NCBI GenBank assembly: GCA_001464425.1
Contig: LNEK01000020.1
Coordinates: 1 to 64,000 of the forward strand
Direction of reading: 5' to 3'
DNA from: Alphaproteobacteria bacterium Ga0077535
GTDB taxonomy: Bacteria; Pseudomonadota; Alphaproteobacteria; Caulobacterales; Aquidulcibacteraceae
Length of the DNA stretch: 64,000 bases
Within the stretch, counting starts at the first letter, position 1. Each line of letters starts with the position of its first letter. The translations under genes and the position numbers were made by a program. This document shows, one piece after another, positions 11,577 to 19,509 of this stretch. The notes beneath the pieces were generated by a model, which had not been told where the DNA came from, searched no databases, and worked only from the letters and a program-made list of their open reading frames with translations.

Positions 11577-12772
11577 TCAAGAGGCTGACTTATGACGCCG
11601 TCATCGTCGGCGGCGGCCCAGCTGGGGCGACGGCGGCGACTGATCTCGCGCGGGCAGGTTATAAGGTTCTGTTGCTCGATCGTGCAGGGCGCATCAAACC
11701 CTGCGGCGGCGCGATTCCGCCGCGTCTCATCCGCGATTTCGAAATTCCCGATCACCTGCTTGTGGCGCGCGCCACCTCTGCCCGCATGGTGGCGCCCTCC
11801 GAGCGCGAAGTGGATATGCCGATCGATGGCGGTTTCGTTGGCATGGTGGACCGCGAGCACTTCGACGAATGGTTGCGTGAGCGCGCCGCCGCCGCCGGCG
11901 CCGAGCGCCATGCTGGATCATTCTTACGCATCGAGCATGACGACGATGGCGTCGCCGTCGTCTGCTACCATGACAAAGATACAGACAAAGACATGGTGCG
12001 CCGCGTGCGGGCGCGCGTGGTCATCGGCGCCGATGGCGCGCGCTCCAAGGTGGCGCAGCAGACCGTGAAGGGCGCCGACAAAATGCCCTGTGTGTTTGCG
12101 TATCACGAAATCATTCGCTCGCCGCCGCAGGGCTTCTCCGATTTCGATGGGCGGCGGTGTGACGTCTATTATCAGGGTAAGCTTTCGCCGGATTTCTATG
12201 CCTGGATATTTCCGCACGGGGACACGGCCAGCGTCGGCGTTGGCTCCGCCAATAAGGGCTTTTCGCTCCGGGGCGCGGTCACGGCGTTGCGCGAAAGCTC
12301 AGGGCTTGCAGGATGCGAGACGGTGCGGACGGAAGGCGCGCCGATTCCGCTGAAGCCGCTGGCGCGTTGGGACAACGGCCGCGATGTCGTTCTGGCGGGC
12401 GACGCATCGGGTGTTGTGGCCCCTGCGTCGGGTGAAGGCATCTATTATGCGATGATCGGCGGGCGCGTTGCGGCGGAGGCGGTCGATACATTTCTCAGCA
12501 CCGGCAAACCGCAGAGCCTCGCGAGCGCGCGCAAGACGTTCATGCGCGACCACGGGCAAGTGTTTTTCATCCTCGGCATCATGCAGCACTTTTGGTACCG
12601 CAGCGATAAACGCCGCGAACGCTTCGTCTCCATGTGCGCCGATCCTGACGTGCAACGCCTTACCTGGCAGGCCTACATGAATAAGGAATTGGTGCGCGCC
12701 GATCCTGCCGCGCATATGCGCATCTTCATGAAGGACATGGGGCACCTGCTCGGCATGTCGCCAACGACGTGA
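11573..12772 (+). CDS. bchP: Geranylgeranyl reductase
   Basis: BchP reduces the geranylgeranyl tail of bacteriochlorophyll to phytyl in three NADPH-dependent steps. The 399 residues start with an FAD-binding Rossmann fold (VGGGPAGATAATDLARAG) and the CGGAIPPRLI motif of the family; a second FAD motif (DVVLAGDASGVVAPASGEGI) lies near residue 275. Length is normal. It overlaps its neighbours on both sides by 4 bases, in the conserved order bchG-bch2-bchP. Confidence 0.96.
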   Translation: MIKRLTYDAVIVGGGPAGATAATDLARAGYKVLLLDRAGRIKPCGGAIPPRLIRDFEIPDHLLVARATSARMVAPSEREVDMPIDGGFVGMVDREHFDEWLRERAAAAGAERHAGSFLRIEHDDDGVAVVCYHDKDTDKDMVRRVRARVVIGADGARSKVAQQTVKGADKMPCVFAYHEIIRSPPQGFSDFDGRRCDVYYQGKLSPDFYAWIFPHGDTASVGVGSANKGFSLRGAVTALRESSGLAGCETVRTEGAPIPLKPLARWDNGRDVVLAGDASGVVAPASGEGIYYAMIGGRVAAEAVDTFLSTGKPQSLASARKTFMRDHGQVFFILGIMQHFWYRSDKRRERFVSMCADPDVQRLTWQAYMNKELVRADPAAHMRIFMKDMGHLLGMSPTT

Positions 12773-13248
12773 GCGGCAAATGGCGCCCGATCGCGGTCGC
12801 AGCGGCGGCGGCGGTCTTCGTGGGCGCGCTCGGCAGTACGGTGACGGATTTGGGCCCTTGGTATCAGGCTTTGCAAAAGCCGGATTGGCAGCCGCCTGGG
12901 CCGGCTTTTGGCGCTATCTGGACAACGATCTATGCACTGACAGCGGCAGCAGCCGTCGTCACATGGCGAAGAGCGCCCAAGGGCGCCGAGCGCGAATGGC
13001 TGATCGGCCTATTCGCGCTGAACGGCTTCTTGAACGTGCTCTGGAGCTTGCTGTTCTTCCGCGTGCATCGTCCGGACTGGTCGCTCATTGAGGTCGCGTT
13101 CCTGTGGCTTTCGATTGTGGCGTTGATCGTATTCACGTCTCGCCACGCGCGCCTCGCGGGCGTTTTGCTCACGCCGTACCTGATCTGGGTCTCGATTGCG
13201 ACCGTACTTAACTTTGAAGTTGTGCGTTTGAACGGGCCGTTCGGCTAA
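12769..13248 (+). CDS. tspO: TspO/MBR family tryptophan-rich sensory protein
   Basis: TspO is an outer-membrane porphyrin-binding protein; in Rhodobacter it (CrtK) tunes pigment-gene expression to oxygen. The 159-residue product has five hydrophobic helices and the family motifs WYQALQKPDWQPPGPAF, WTTIYALTA, LFALNGFLNVLWSLLFF and LIWVSIATVLNFEVVRLN. The GTG start overlaps the bchP stop by 4 bases. The position directly after bchP is usual in purple-bacterial clusters and fits a role in tetrapyrrole sensing or traffic. Confidence 0.94.
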   Translation: MSGKWRPIAVAAAAAVFVGALGSTVTDLGPWYQALQKPDWQPPGPAFGAIWTTIYALTAAAAVVTWRRAPKGAEREWLIGLFALNGFLNVLWSLLFFRVHRPDWSLIEVAFLWLSIVALIVFTSRHARLAGVLLTPYLIWVSIATVLNFEVVRLNGPFG

Positions 13249-13268
13249 CGAAACCGGAGGCGCGCGCA

Positions 13269-13526
13269 ATGCAGGACTTCGTACTGAGCGGTCGCGCGGT
13301 GGATGTCGTTCTACTGGTGATCGTGATCGAGTTCGTGGTGCTCGTGAGCTTGCGAGCAGGTCAGCGCAGGCGCGCGGCCGTGGACTTGTTCTTTGCGTTG
13401 ATGCCCGGCGCCATTCTTTTGCTGGCGATCCGGGCGGCTTTGGTTGGAGCGGAATGGCCATGGGTAGCGTTGTTGATCGCCGCGTCGTTTCCGTTTCACC
13501 TGATCGATCTCATGCGCCGCCGGTGA
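13269..13526 (+). CDS. Small membrane protein of unknown function
   Basis: I do not recognise the family. The 85-residue product has three hydrophobic stretches (about residues 11-29, 40-57 and 62-78) and a basic end LMRRR. AACCGGAGGC lies just upstream of the ATG as a good ribosome-binding site. It starts 20 bases after tspO, and its stop overlaps the GTG start of the DUF3833 gene by 4 bases, so it belongs to the same transcript as bchP-tspO. Confidence 0.75.
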   Translation: MQDFVLSGRAVDVVLLVIVIEFVVLVSLRAGQRRRAAVDLFFALMPGAILLLAIRAALVGAEWPWVALLIAASFPFHLIDLMRRR

Positions 13527-13981
13527 GCCGACTGCCGGACGGCGCGTTTCGGATTGAAGAATTCCTGCTTGGCCGTTCCCGAGCAGAGGGCGTTTTCCAG
13601 GACTTCACCGGCCGGATTCGGCGCCGGTTCTCTGTCGAGCTCGAAGGCCGGCTCGACGATGGCGTGCTGGTCTTGAGTGAGGATTTTCTGTTCGATGACG
13701 GCGCGACCGAGCAGCGCGTCTGGCGGATTATGCCCGTTGGCCCCGAAGGCTATACGGCAAGTGCCGACGACATGATTGGTGAGGCGCACGGGGGTGTTCG
13801 GTCAGGCGTGCTGCGTTGGTCCTACCTGTTTTCACTCAAGCTCGGCGCTCGGAGTCTGCGGGTGCGCTTTCGCGACACGTTCGTCCAGATCGCGGAAGAC
13901 GCGCTGCTGAACACTGCAAGCATTACGAAATTCGGCTTTGAGCTCGGGCGTACGACGATCATATTTCGCCCTATGCCCTGA
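13523..13981 (+). CDS. DUF3833 family protein
   Basis: The 152-residue soluble protein matches the DUF3833 pattern: GRIRRRFSVELEGRLDDG, then LSEDFLFDDGATEQRVWRI, YTASADDMIGEA, and a closing TKFGFELGRTTIIF. The function of the family is unknown. The GTG at 13523 overlaps the preceding stop; the open frame upstream of it lies within the neighbour and is not used. The gene is followed at once by a strong hairpin, so it ends the rightward photosynthesis operon. Confidence 0.8.
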   Translation: MSRLPDGAFRIEEFLLGRSRAEGVFQDFTGRIRRRFSVELEGRLDDGVLVLSEDFLFDDGATEQRVWRIMPVGPEGYTASADDMIGEAHGGVRSGVLRWSYLFSLKLGARSLRVRFRDTFVQIAEDALLNTASITKFGFELGRTTIIFRPMP

Positions 13982-13987
13982 AAAAGA

Positions 13988-14019
13988 AAGGCCGCCGACG
14001 CAGGTGCATCGGCGGCCTT
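13988..14019. terminator. Bidirectional intrinsic terminator
   Basis: An 11-base-pair perfect stem, AAGGCCGCCGA / TCGGCGGCCTT with a 10-base loop, sits between the convergent DUF3833 and cytochrome c genes. On the minus strand the stem is followed by TTTCTTTTT, a proper U-tract, so it is strongest for the cytochrome transcript; on the plus strand only TT follows. Confidence 0.85.
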
Positions 14020-14041
14020 CCAACTCGTGTCTCAGAAGCGC

Positions 14042-14557
14042 TTAGTTGGCAGTGGTTGCTTGGAGATAAGCGATCACGTCAGCGCGCTGTTGCGGATTGC
14101 GGAGGCCAACGAACGCCATTGTCGTGCCAGGGATCTTGGCGCGTGGGTTTTCGAGGTAGCTGAACAGCTCCTGCTGCGTCCATGTGATGTCCGAAGCCTG
14201 GTTCGCGGCGGAATAGCGGAAGCCAGGAACCGTTCCCGATGCGCGCCCGATGATCCCGTGCAGCGATGGGCCCACGCGGTTCACGCCGGCGTCCGGCGAA
14301 TGGCAGGTTGCGCATTGAGCGAAGATGCGGCGGCCGCGCTCGGTATCGCCTGAAAGCTGAGCGCCGCTGGCGTCCGTGATGTCGAGCGCGATCAAAGTGG
14401 CGGCGGGCGGACCAGCTGGTGTTTCCGCGGCCGGGGGAGTTGCCGCCGGGGTTTCGGCTGTCTCCGTAGGAGGCGCTTCGGCCTTTTCGGCGGCCGGCGA
14501 ACAGGCCGCGACGGCGAGAATAATGCCAAGCGCTGCGGCGCCAAATACTGAACGCAT
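14042..14557 (-). CDS. Lipid-anchored class I cytochrome c
   Basis: The 171-residue product starts with a lipoprotein signal (LAVAAC, Cys near residue 19), then a linker of about 45 residues rich in Ala, Pro, Thr and Glu. A cytochrome c2-like domain follows with CATCH haem attachment and axial Met in IPGTTMAFVGLRNPQQRADVIAYL. A tethered c2-type cytochrome could carry electrons between the bc1 complex and reaction centre or oxidase, like cytochrome cy; that is inference. ATG 14557 is preceded by GGGAGGAG at ideal spacing, so the longer open frame is not used. A PpsR-type site lies about 60-75 bases upstream. Confidence 0.9.
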   Translation of the reverse strand: MRSVFGAAALGIILAVAACSPAAEKAEAPPTETAETPAATPPAAETPAGPPAATLIALDITDASGAQLSGDTERGRRIFAQCATCHSPDAGVNRVGPSLHGIIGRASGTVPGFRYSAANQASDITWTQQELFSYLENPRAKIPGTTMAFVGLRNPQQRADVIAYLQATTAN

Positions 14558-14613
14558 GAAAGCTCCTCCCAAAGAGTCTAGTGCCGGCAACTCCGACGCC
14601 TGAGCGACGAAAC

Positions 14614-14631
14614 TGTCAAGAAATTTCGACA
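14614..14631. promoter_or_regulatory. Putative PpsR/CrtJ operator TGT-N12-ACA
   Basis: The 18-base sequence TGTCAAGAAATTTCGACA matches the PpsR/CrtJ consensus exactly and is palindromic further in (TGTC...GACA around GAAATTTC). It lies about 57 bases upstream of the cytochrome c start in the 270-base divergent region shared with the hydrolase gene. A one-mismatch site (TGT-N12-GCA) lies at 14728-14745. The rest of this region holds no gene that I can see; TATACT near 14770 may be a -10 element for the hydrolase. Confidence 0.6.
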
Positions 14632-14827
14632 ACTACAGCCGTCAGGGCGGTGGGTGCAGTAGTCCTAGTAGTGCTACGCGCGACAGCTGGTTTCGGTTCA
14701 CCGATGTGCTGTTTTCGGCGTCTGGAATGTCAGTTGTGCAGTGCAGCGAACTCTGATGCGCGGTGTATCGTATACTAGCGGCGCCCGATGACGTCGACGG
14801 GCCCGGCGAACAGATAAGGGGCGGTCG

Positions 14828-15775
14828 ATGCATTGGTGGCGGGCTTTAGGAGTTTTGGCTGCCGCGTTTGGCCTCGCGTCGTGCGCGCCCTTCAGCCGCG
14901 ACATCCCGTATGCGACCCTAGAGAGCCGCTATGCGAGCGGGGCGTCGCAATCCATTGAGTTGTCCGACGGTGTGCGGATGCACTACCGGGTGCACGGGCG
15001 AGCGACTGCGCCTGTGCTTGTTCTCGTGCATGGCTTTGGCGCATCGCTGCACACGTGGGAGCCTTGGGTAGAGCGGCTGGAGACAGACTATCGAATCGTC
15101 AGTGTCGATCTTCCAGGTCACGGGCTCACACGGGCGCCGGCGCGTTACAGCTTCTCCGCCAGTTCAAACGCTGAGCTGATCGATGAACTCGCCCAGCATT
15201 TGAACGTTCGTCGCTTTACGATTGTGGGGCACTCGATGGGTGGCGCCGTTGCGGTGCGCTATGCGCTCGCGCACCCTGAGAAACTGGACGCGCTCGTATT
15301 GGTTGCCGCCGCTGCTTGGCCAACCGAAGGGCGCAGTGGACGCCCGCCACTGGCGTTTCAATTGCTGAGCAACCCTGTTGGTCGAGCAATTGTTCGCCAC
15401 ATCAATCCGCGGCTGTTTGCTGAACGTGGCCTCGTTTCGGCGTATCATGATCGAGAGATGGTGCGCGAGGAGGTGGTGGATCGCTATGTCGATCTGGCGC
15501 GCGCGCCGGGGCATCGCGCATTGCTTTCGTCTGGTCGAAACACTCGGGGCGAGGCGCCATTGACCTCCGAGACCTTTGCCGGGATCGCCATCAATACGTT
15601 GGTGATGCACGGCGAGAATGACCGGATCATCTCGGTCGAGGACAGTCGTGCGCTCGCAGGTGCGATGCCCCAGGCACAACTCGTGATTTACCCAAACACC
15701 GGACATATGCCGATGGAGGAGGCGCCCGGCCAATCTGCCGCAGACTTACGCACGTTTCTGGGCGAGTCTCGTTAG
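14828..15775 (+). CDS. Alpha/beta hydrolase lipoprotein
   Basis: A 315-residue alpha/beta-hydrolase with a lipoprotein signal (GLASC, Cys near 19). The fold is clear: LVLVHGFGASLHTWEPW (oxyanion region), nucleophile elbow VGHSMGGA (Ser near 133), HGENDRIISVEDS for the acid and NTGHMPMEEAP for the His. The substrate cannot be told. BchO, a hydrolase-fold protein of photosynthesis clusters, is a distant alternative but lacks such a lipobox. AAGGGGCGG precedes the ATG. It diverges from the cytochrome c gene. Confidence 0.8.
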   Translation: MHWWRALGVLAAAFGLASCAPFSRDIPYATLESRYASGASQSIELSDGVRMHYRVHGRATAPVLVLVHGFGASLHTWEPWVERLETDYRIVSVDLPGHGLTRAPARYSFSASSNAELIDELAQHLNVRRFTIVGHSMGGAVAVRYALAHPEKLDALVLVAAAAWPTEGRSGRPPLAFQLLSNPVGRAIVRHINPRLFAERGLVSAYHDREMVREEVVDRYVDLARAPGHRALLSSGRNTRGEAPLTSETFAGIAINTLVMHGENDRIISVEDSRALAGAMPQAQLVIYPNTGHMPMEEAPGQSAADLRTFLGESR

Positions 15776-15822
15776 CCAACGCAGAGCGCAAGCCTTGGAA
15801 AGACAAGGGGCCCGCGGTTAGA

Positions 15823-15957
15823 ATGAGAGTTCCCGCGCTGCCATCGTGGCTCCGCATCGAGACCGTATTCATGCTCGCGATCGAAAACCGGCTGCCGGCC
15901 GTGCTGTTAACGTGGGGGCAAGTTTTGGCGACGGTCCAGCGGGGGGCGGGCGCTTAA
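15823..15957 (+). CDS. Possible 44-residue small protein
   Basis: An ATG with AAGGGG about 10 bases upstream opens a 44-codon frame ending 4 bases before the next gene's GTG. The translation is hydrophobic and protein-like (WLRIETVFMLAIENRLPAVLLTW). I do not recognise it. Position and spacing support coupling to the receiver-like gene, but chance cannot be excluded at this length. Confidence 0.3.
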   Translation: MRVPALPSWLRIETVFMLAIENRLPAVLLTWGQVLATVQRGAGA

Positions 15958-15961
15958 ACGC

Positions 15962-16354
15962 GTGGCGAGCGATCAATCCAGCGGCGCCGAAATCGGCCTT
16001 ATCGTTGTCACCGACGATCGATTGCACGCTCGCGACTTGGTCGCCGGCTTGGATCGCCAGCGCTATCAATATTCCATCGTAGAGCTGACGAACCGCGCCT
16101 CGGTTTTCTCCGATTTCGATGCGGCCGCAGCAGAGGCCCGTGGCAAGCGGCCGGTGATCGTTCTCCTCGATTGTGCGTTTCTTCGAGGTCAGGCCGAAGC
16201 GTTTGCGGCGCGTATCGTGGGCTTGCAGCACACCATGGCGATCGAGTGCGTCGCCACTCGCCTGCCGCCGGAAGGTCACCGCAGAACGCTTCTCGGCATG
16301 CTCGGCGTGTCCCTGTTTGGCGCGCGGACGGCTGAGATCATCCGAATTCACTGA
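15962..16354 (+). CDS. Small receiver-like protein of unknown function
   Basis: A 130-residue protein with an alternating pattern that resembles a response-regulator fold: IGLIVVTDDRLHARDLVAGL at the start, VIVLLDCAFL where a phospho-acceptor Asp is expected, and no clear conserved Lys at the end. It might be a stand-alone pseudo-receiver. The GTG start is preceded by GGGGGGCGGG. It is followed by a weak GC hairpin (16356-16369) and then the FAD oxidoreductase. Function unknown. Confidence 0.6.
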   Translation: MASDQSSGAEIGLIVVTDDRLHARDLVAGLDRQRYQYSIVELTNRASVFSDFDAAAAEARGKRPVIVLLDCAFLRGQAEAFAARIVGLQHTMAIECVATRLPPEGHRRTLLGMLGVSLFGARTAEIIRIH

Positions 16355-16428
16355 CGGCGCCTCGGCGCCTTTCAGGGAACTGAACCGGTCAATTACGCTT
16401 ACCTGCCTGCATTAGCGGGGCCGTCACT

Positions 16429-17640
16429 ATGCTGACTGAACAGCTCGATTTACGCGGCGGGCGCAATTGCTGGCGTCAGCCAGCCCTTGGCCCCGAGTCT
16501 GATGAAGCGCCCGCGAAGGCGGATGTGGCTGTCATTGGCGCTGGGGTGATGGGCGCAATGGTCGCCGAACGTCTTTCCGATATGGGCTTGAGCGTTGTGG
16601 TGCTCGATCGCCGAGCGCCCGCAAGTGGCGCGACCGCAGCCTCCACCGCGCTTGTGATGTGGGGCGCTGATGTGCCGCTTACGCACCTGGCCCGAACGGT
16701 CGGTGAAGGCGAGGCGGCAGAGAGATGGCGGCGCGTGTTCGAGGCTGTCCGAGCACTGGATCAGCGCATTCGAAAGCTCGACATCGACTGCGGCTGGCGT
16801 GCGCGGCCCGAACTCTACCTTGCGGGCGATGTACTCGACGATGCTGGGCTAAAGCTAGAGGCGGATGCGCGCGCCAAGGCGTCTTTGCCGTCGGAATTTC
16901 TGGCCGCAGAGGCGGTGCGCGAACGCTTCGATATAGCGCCACGATCTGCGTTGCTTTCTTCGGGTAGCTATGAGGTCGATCCGGTCGCGCTCACGCTCGG
17001 CTTGATCAATGCAGCGCGCGCCAACGGTGCAAGACTATGCTTCCCCTTCGATGTTATTGGCTTGGCGCGAGAAGCGGGCGGAGTGCGCGTCTGCGGGAAT
17101 GACGGCGCTGATCTGCTGGCAAAGAGCGTGGTTCTCGCAAGCGGCTACGAGGCGGCGCGGCTATTCTTGCCGCAGCACTTTTCACTCTCTTCGAGTTACG
17201 CCATCGCCAGCAAGCCGGGCGCGGCGCCGGCGTGGAGGGAGAACGCACTGCTTTGGGAAGCTGCGGATCCCTACCTATACGCGCGCGCCACCAGCGACGG
17301 CCGGATCATCGTTGGCGGCGAGGATGAGGAGTTTGTAGACGCTATTCGGCGGGACGCATTGATACCTGCGAAAAGCGGGACACTGCAGGCTAAAGCAGCG
17401 AAACTCATTGGACGTGACGACATCGAGTACGATTGCGCATGGGCGGCAAGCTTTGGCGGCTCACCTGACGGTTTGCCGGCTATTGGCGCGGCGCGGAACA
17501 TGGAGGACGTCACACTTGCCTATGGATTTGGTGGAAATGGTGTGACGTTTGCATCGCTTTGCGCCGAGCTAATCGCGCCGCGGATGCGCGGTGAAGCGGA
17601 CGCCGCGGCCCGCTTTTTTGACCCTTATCGAGTGTTGTAG
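16429..17640 (+). CDS. FAD-dependent oxidoreductase (DAO family)
   Basis: A 403-residue D-amino-acid-oxidase/glycine-oxidase-type flavoprotein. An N-terminal segment of about 30 residues precedes the FAD Rossmann motif VIGAGVMGAMVAERLSDMGLSVVVLDRR; GATAASTALVMW is the usual second FAD contact, and AYGFGGNGVTFASLCAELIAP closes the FAD-binding domain. Family members oxidise amines or 2-hydroxy acids; the substrate is unknown. It is monocistronic as far as I can see, with 186 bases of non-coding DNA before the EAL gene. Confidence 0.85.
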   Translation: MLTEQLDLRGGRNCWRQPALGPESDEAPAKADVAVIGAGVMGAMVAERLSDMGLSVVVLDRRAPASGATAASTALVMWGADVPLTHLARTVGEGEAAERWRRVFEAVRALDQRIRKLDIDCGWRARPELYLAGDVLDDAGLKLEADARAKASLPSEFLAAEAVRERFDIAPRSALLSSGSYEVDPVALTLGLINAARANGARLCFPFDVIGLAREAGGVRVCGNDGADLLAKSVVLASGYEAARLFLPQHFSLSSSYAIASKPGAAPAWRENALLWEAADPYLYARATSDGRIIVGGEDEEFVDAIRRDALIPAKSGTLQAKAAKLIGRDDIEYDCAWAASFGGSPDGLPAIGAARNMEDVTLAYGFGGNGVTFASLCAELIAPRMRGEADAAARFFDPYRVL

Positions 17641-17826
17641 ACGGGTGGGCAGCGACAACCGAGTTAGTCGCGACGCTGCAGATTTTTTATGTCGTACGTG
17701 AAATCCGGTAGCGTTTGACCGCAAATTTGGCGTTAAGTTCCATTTCCACCAAAAGCTAATCATCTTAGTTTACGCGAAGTAAGCAGCGCCGCCCGTACAC
17801 CTTAAGCCGAAGATGGTTGGGACGGC

Positions 17827-19509
17827 ATGGGTGCGGTTGCGCAAATTCGCGATGTTTGGGAGCGCCTTGCGCCACGTGGCGTCTGCGCGCGCGCGCTGAC
17901 CTATGGGGTCCTGGCCTCGCTGTTCCCCCTCTTGGCTCTGCTCTACGTAAGCGCTGCTCCTACCGGTCCGCGGGCGATTGCTGCCGTCGCGCTAATTTTC
18001 ACGCTGTTCAGCGTTGTGGGTTTGGTGCGCGCCTTGCGTCCGATAGCGACGGTTGCGCTGATGCTGGATCGCCATGCTCGGGGCAGTCATCGTAACGCTG
18101 GTCGCGCCAGCGATGACTGCCGTCAGATCATCGCGAATTTTCAAACCATAACCTCTCGGCTGGACGCCTCGAGCGTTGAGCCTCCGCGTCACGCTGTAAG
18201 CGGCCTGCCGCTTCGTGAGGAATTCTTGGGCGCGGTCGCGCGCGATTTGGCGTTCCGCTCTGATCCGGCCTTGCTTGGGCTGATACGCCTCGCAAACTTC
18301 GATCATGTCGTGGCGTTCGACGCTAACGCGGCCCAGCGTCTGCTGAAGGTCGTAGCCGAGCGTCTCACAAGCGCCGTCGGCCCGGCGCGGCCGGTCGCGC
18401 ATGTCGACCGCGATTGTTTTGCGGTCTGGTACGCTGGTCAAACGGCAGACGCCGCACGCGCTGAGTTCGAAGCGCTGGGCTATGTGCTGATGCGCGAGAT
18501 CGAAGATCAAGGCGGCGTCATCGTCCCCGATATCCAGCTCGGCTCCGCCCTTCATCCCGTTGATGCGGACGAGCCCGACAACCTTTTGAATCGCGCCTTC
18601 GTGTCTCTAGTGCGCCCGCAACGCACCGCCGAAGGCGCTATCGCTTTCTTCGCCCGCCCGACAGCGGCGCAGGCGCGGCGTCGCTTCTCGTTGGAGCAAA
18701 ACTTGCGGCATGCCGTTCGCCGAGGTGAGCTCACACTACAGTATCAGCCGTTCATTGACCTTGCCGTGGGCGGGGTCACTGGCGCCGAGGCGCTCCTGCG
18801 CTGGCGTAGTAGCGGCGTTGAGGTTTCGCCGACGCAGATCGTGCCGATACTGGAAGAGAGCGGCTTGATCCATGAGTTCGGCCTGTGGACGATGAATGCC
18901 GCCTGCAAGCAATTGCGCGAGTGGCGCGACGCTGGCCACACCGAGATCAAGATGGCGGTGAACCTCTCGGCGCATCAGCTGAGGGATGGTGCATTGGCGA
19001 GCGCTCTTACGCGCACCGTCGCCTCGCACGGCCTGAACCCGGCGCAGATCGAGCTAGAGCTGACCGAGACCGCCGCGATGGGCGATGCGGATCGTACGCT
19101 GGCGATCTTTGAACAATTGCGCGAGGCCGGCTTCAGTTTGGCCATCGACGATTTTGGCAGCGGTTATTCCAGTCTGGCGTACTTGCGGCGGCTTCCGTTT
19201 CAGAAACTCAAGATTGATCGCGAGTTTGTCTCGCACGTCGATACGCGCGCCGACAGCCGCACCATCTGCCGAGCACTGATTGACCTTACCGCTGGGCTCG
19301 AACTCGCGGTGCTGGCCGAAGGGGTTGAGCGCATTGAAGAGGTCGAGACTTTGCGCTCACTCGGCTGCCAGACCTTCCAGGGTTTCTACTTCTCGCGTCC
19401 GCTCGCCGGAAACGAATTCATCACCACCGTAACTGACGCCGCATGGCTGGCGCGGACGCGTTCAAGTGTCCGCCGCCAGCACGACGAACTAAGGAGACGC
19501 TTGTCATGA
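17827..19509 (+). CDS. c-di-GMP phosphodiesterase with degenerate GGDEF and EAL domains
   Basis: A 560-residue membrane signalling protein. Two hydrophobic segments lie at about residues 25-75, a GGDEF-like domain at about 120-275 in which the signature is replaced (HVDRDCFAVWY), and an EAL domain at about 280-535. EAL catalytic residues are present: EALLRW, NLSAHQL, ELTETA, DDFGSGYSS, KIDREF, AEGVE and QTFQGFYFSRPL. So it should hydrolyse c-di-GMP but not make it. Its stop overlaps the ATG of the LysM lipoprotein by 4 bases, tying it to the kinase/FHA/phosphatase set downstream. Confidence 0.9.
   Translation: MGAVAQIRDVWERLAPRGVCARALTYGVLASLFPLLALLYVSAAPTGPRAIAAVALIFTLFSVVGLVRALRPIATVALMLDRHARGSHRNAGRASDDCRQIIANFQTITSRLDASSVEPPRHAVSGLPLREEFLGAVARDLAFRSDPALLGLIRLANFDHVVAFDANAAQRLLKVVAERLTSAVGPARPVAHVDRDCFAVWYAGQTADAARAEFEALGYVLMREIEDQGGVIVPDIQLGSALHPVDADEPDNLLNRAFVSLVRPQRTAEGAIAFFARPTAAQARRRFSLEQNLRHAVRRGELTLQYQPFIDLAVGGVTGAEALLRWRSSGVEVSPTQIVPILEESGLIHEFGLWTMNAACKQLREWRDAGHTEIKMAVNLSAHQLRDGALASALTRTVASHGLNPAQIELELTETAAMGDADRTLAIFEQLREAGFSLAIDDFGSGYSSLAYLRRLPFQKLKIDREFVSHVDTRADSRTICRALIDLTAGLELAVLAEGVERIEEVETLRSLGCQTFQGFYFSRPLAGNEFITTVTDAAWLARTRSSVRRQHDELRRRLS

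Noticed and set aside
14728-14745. Second PpsR-type site TGT-N12-GCA
   Set aside because: It has a mismatch in the conserved half-site and lies about 100 bases from the exact site, so I do not call it as an operator by itself.
15846-16082. 78-codon plus-strand frame overlapping the receiver-like gene
   Set aside because: It overlaps the better supported GTG 15962 gene in another frame and lacks protein-like composition.
16356-16369. Hairpin after the receiver-like gene as a terminator
   Set aside because: The stem is only about 5 base pairs with a 4-base loop and a short T-run; too weak to call.
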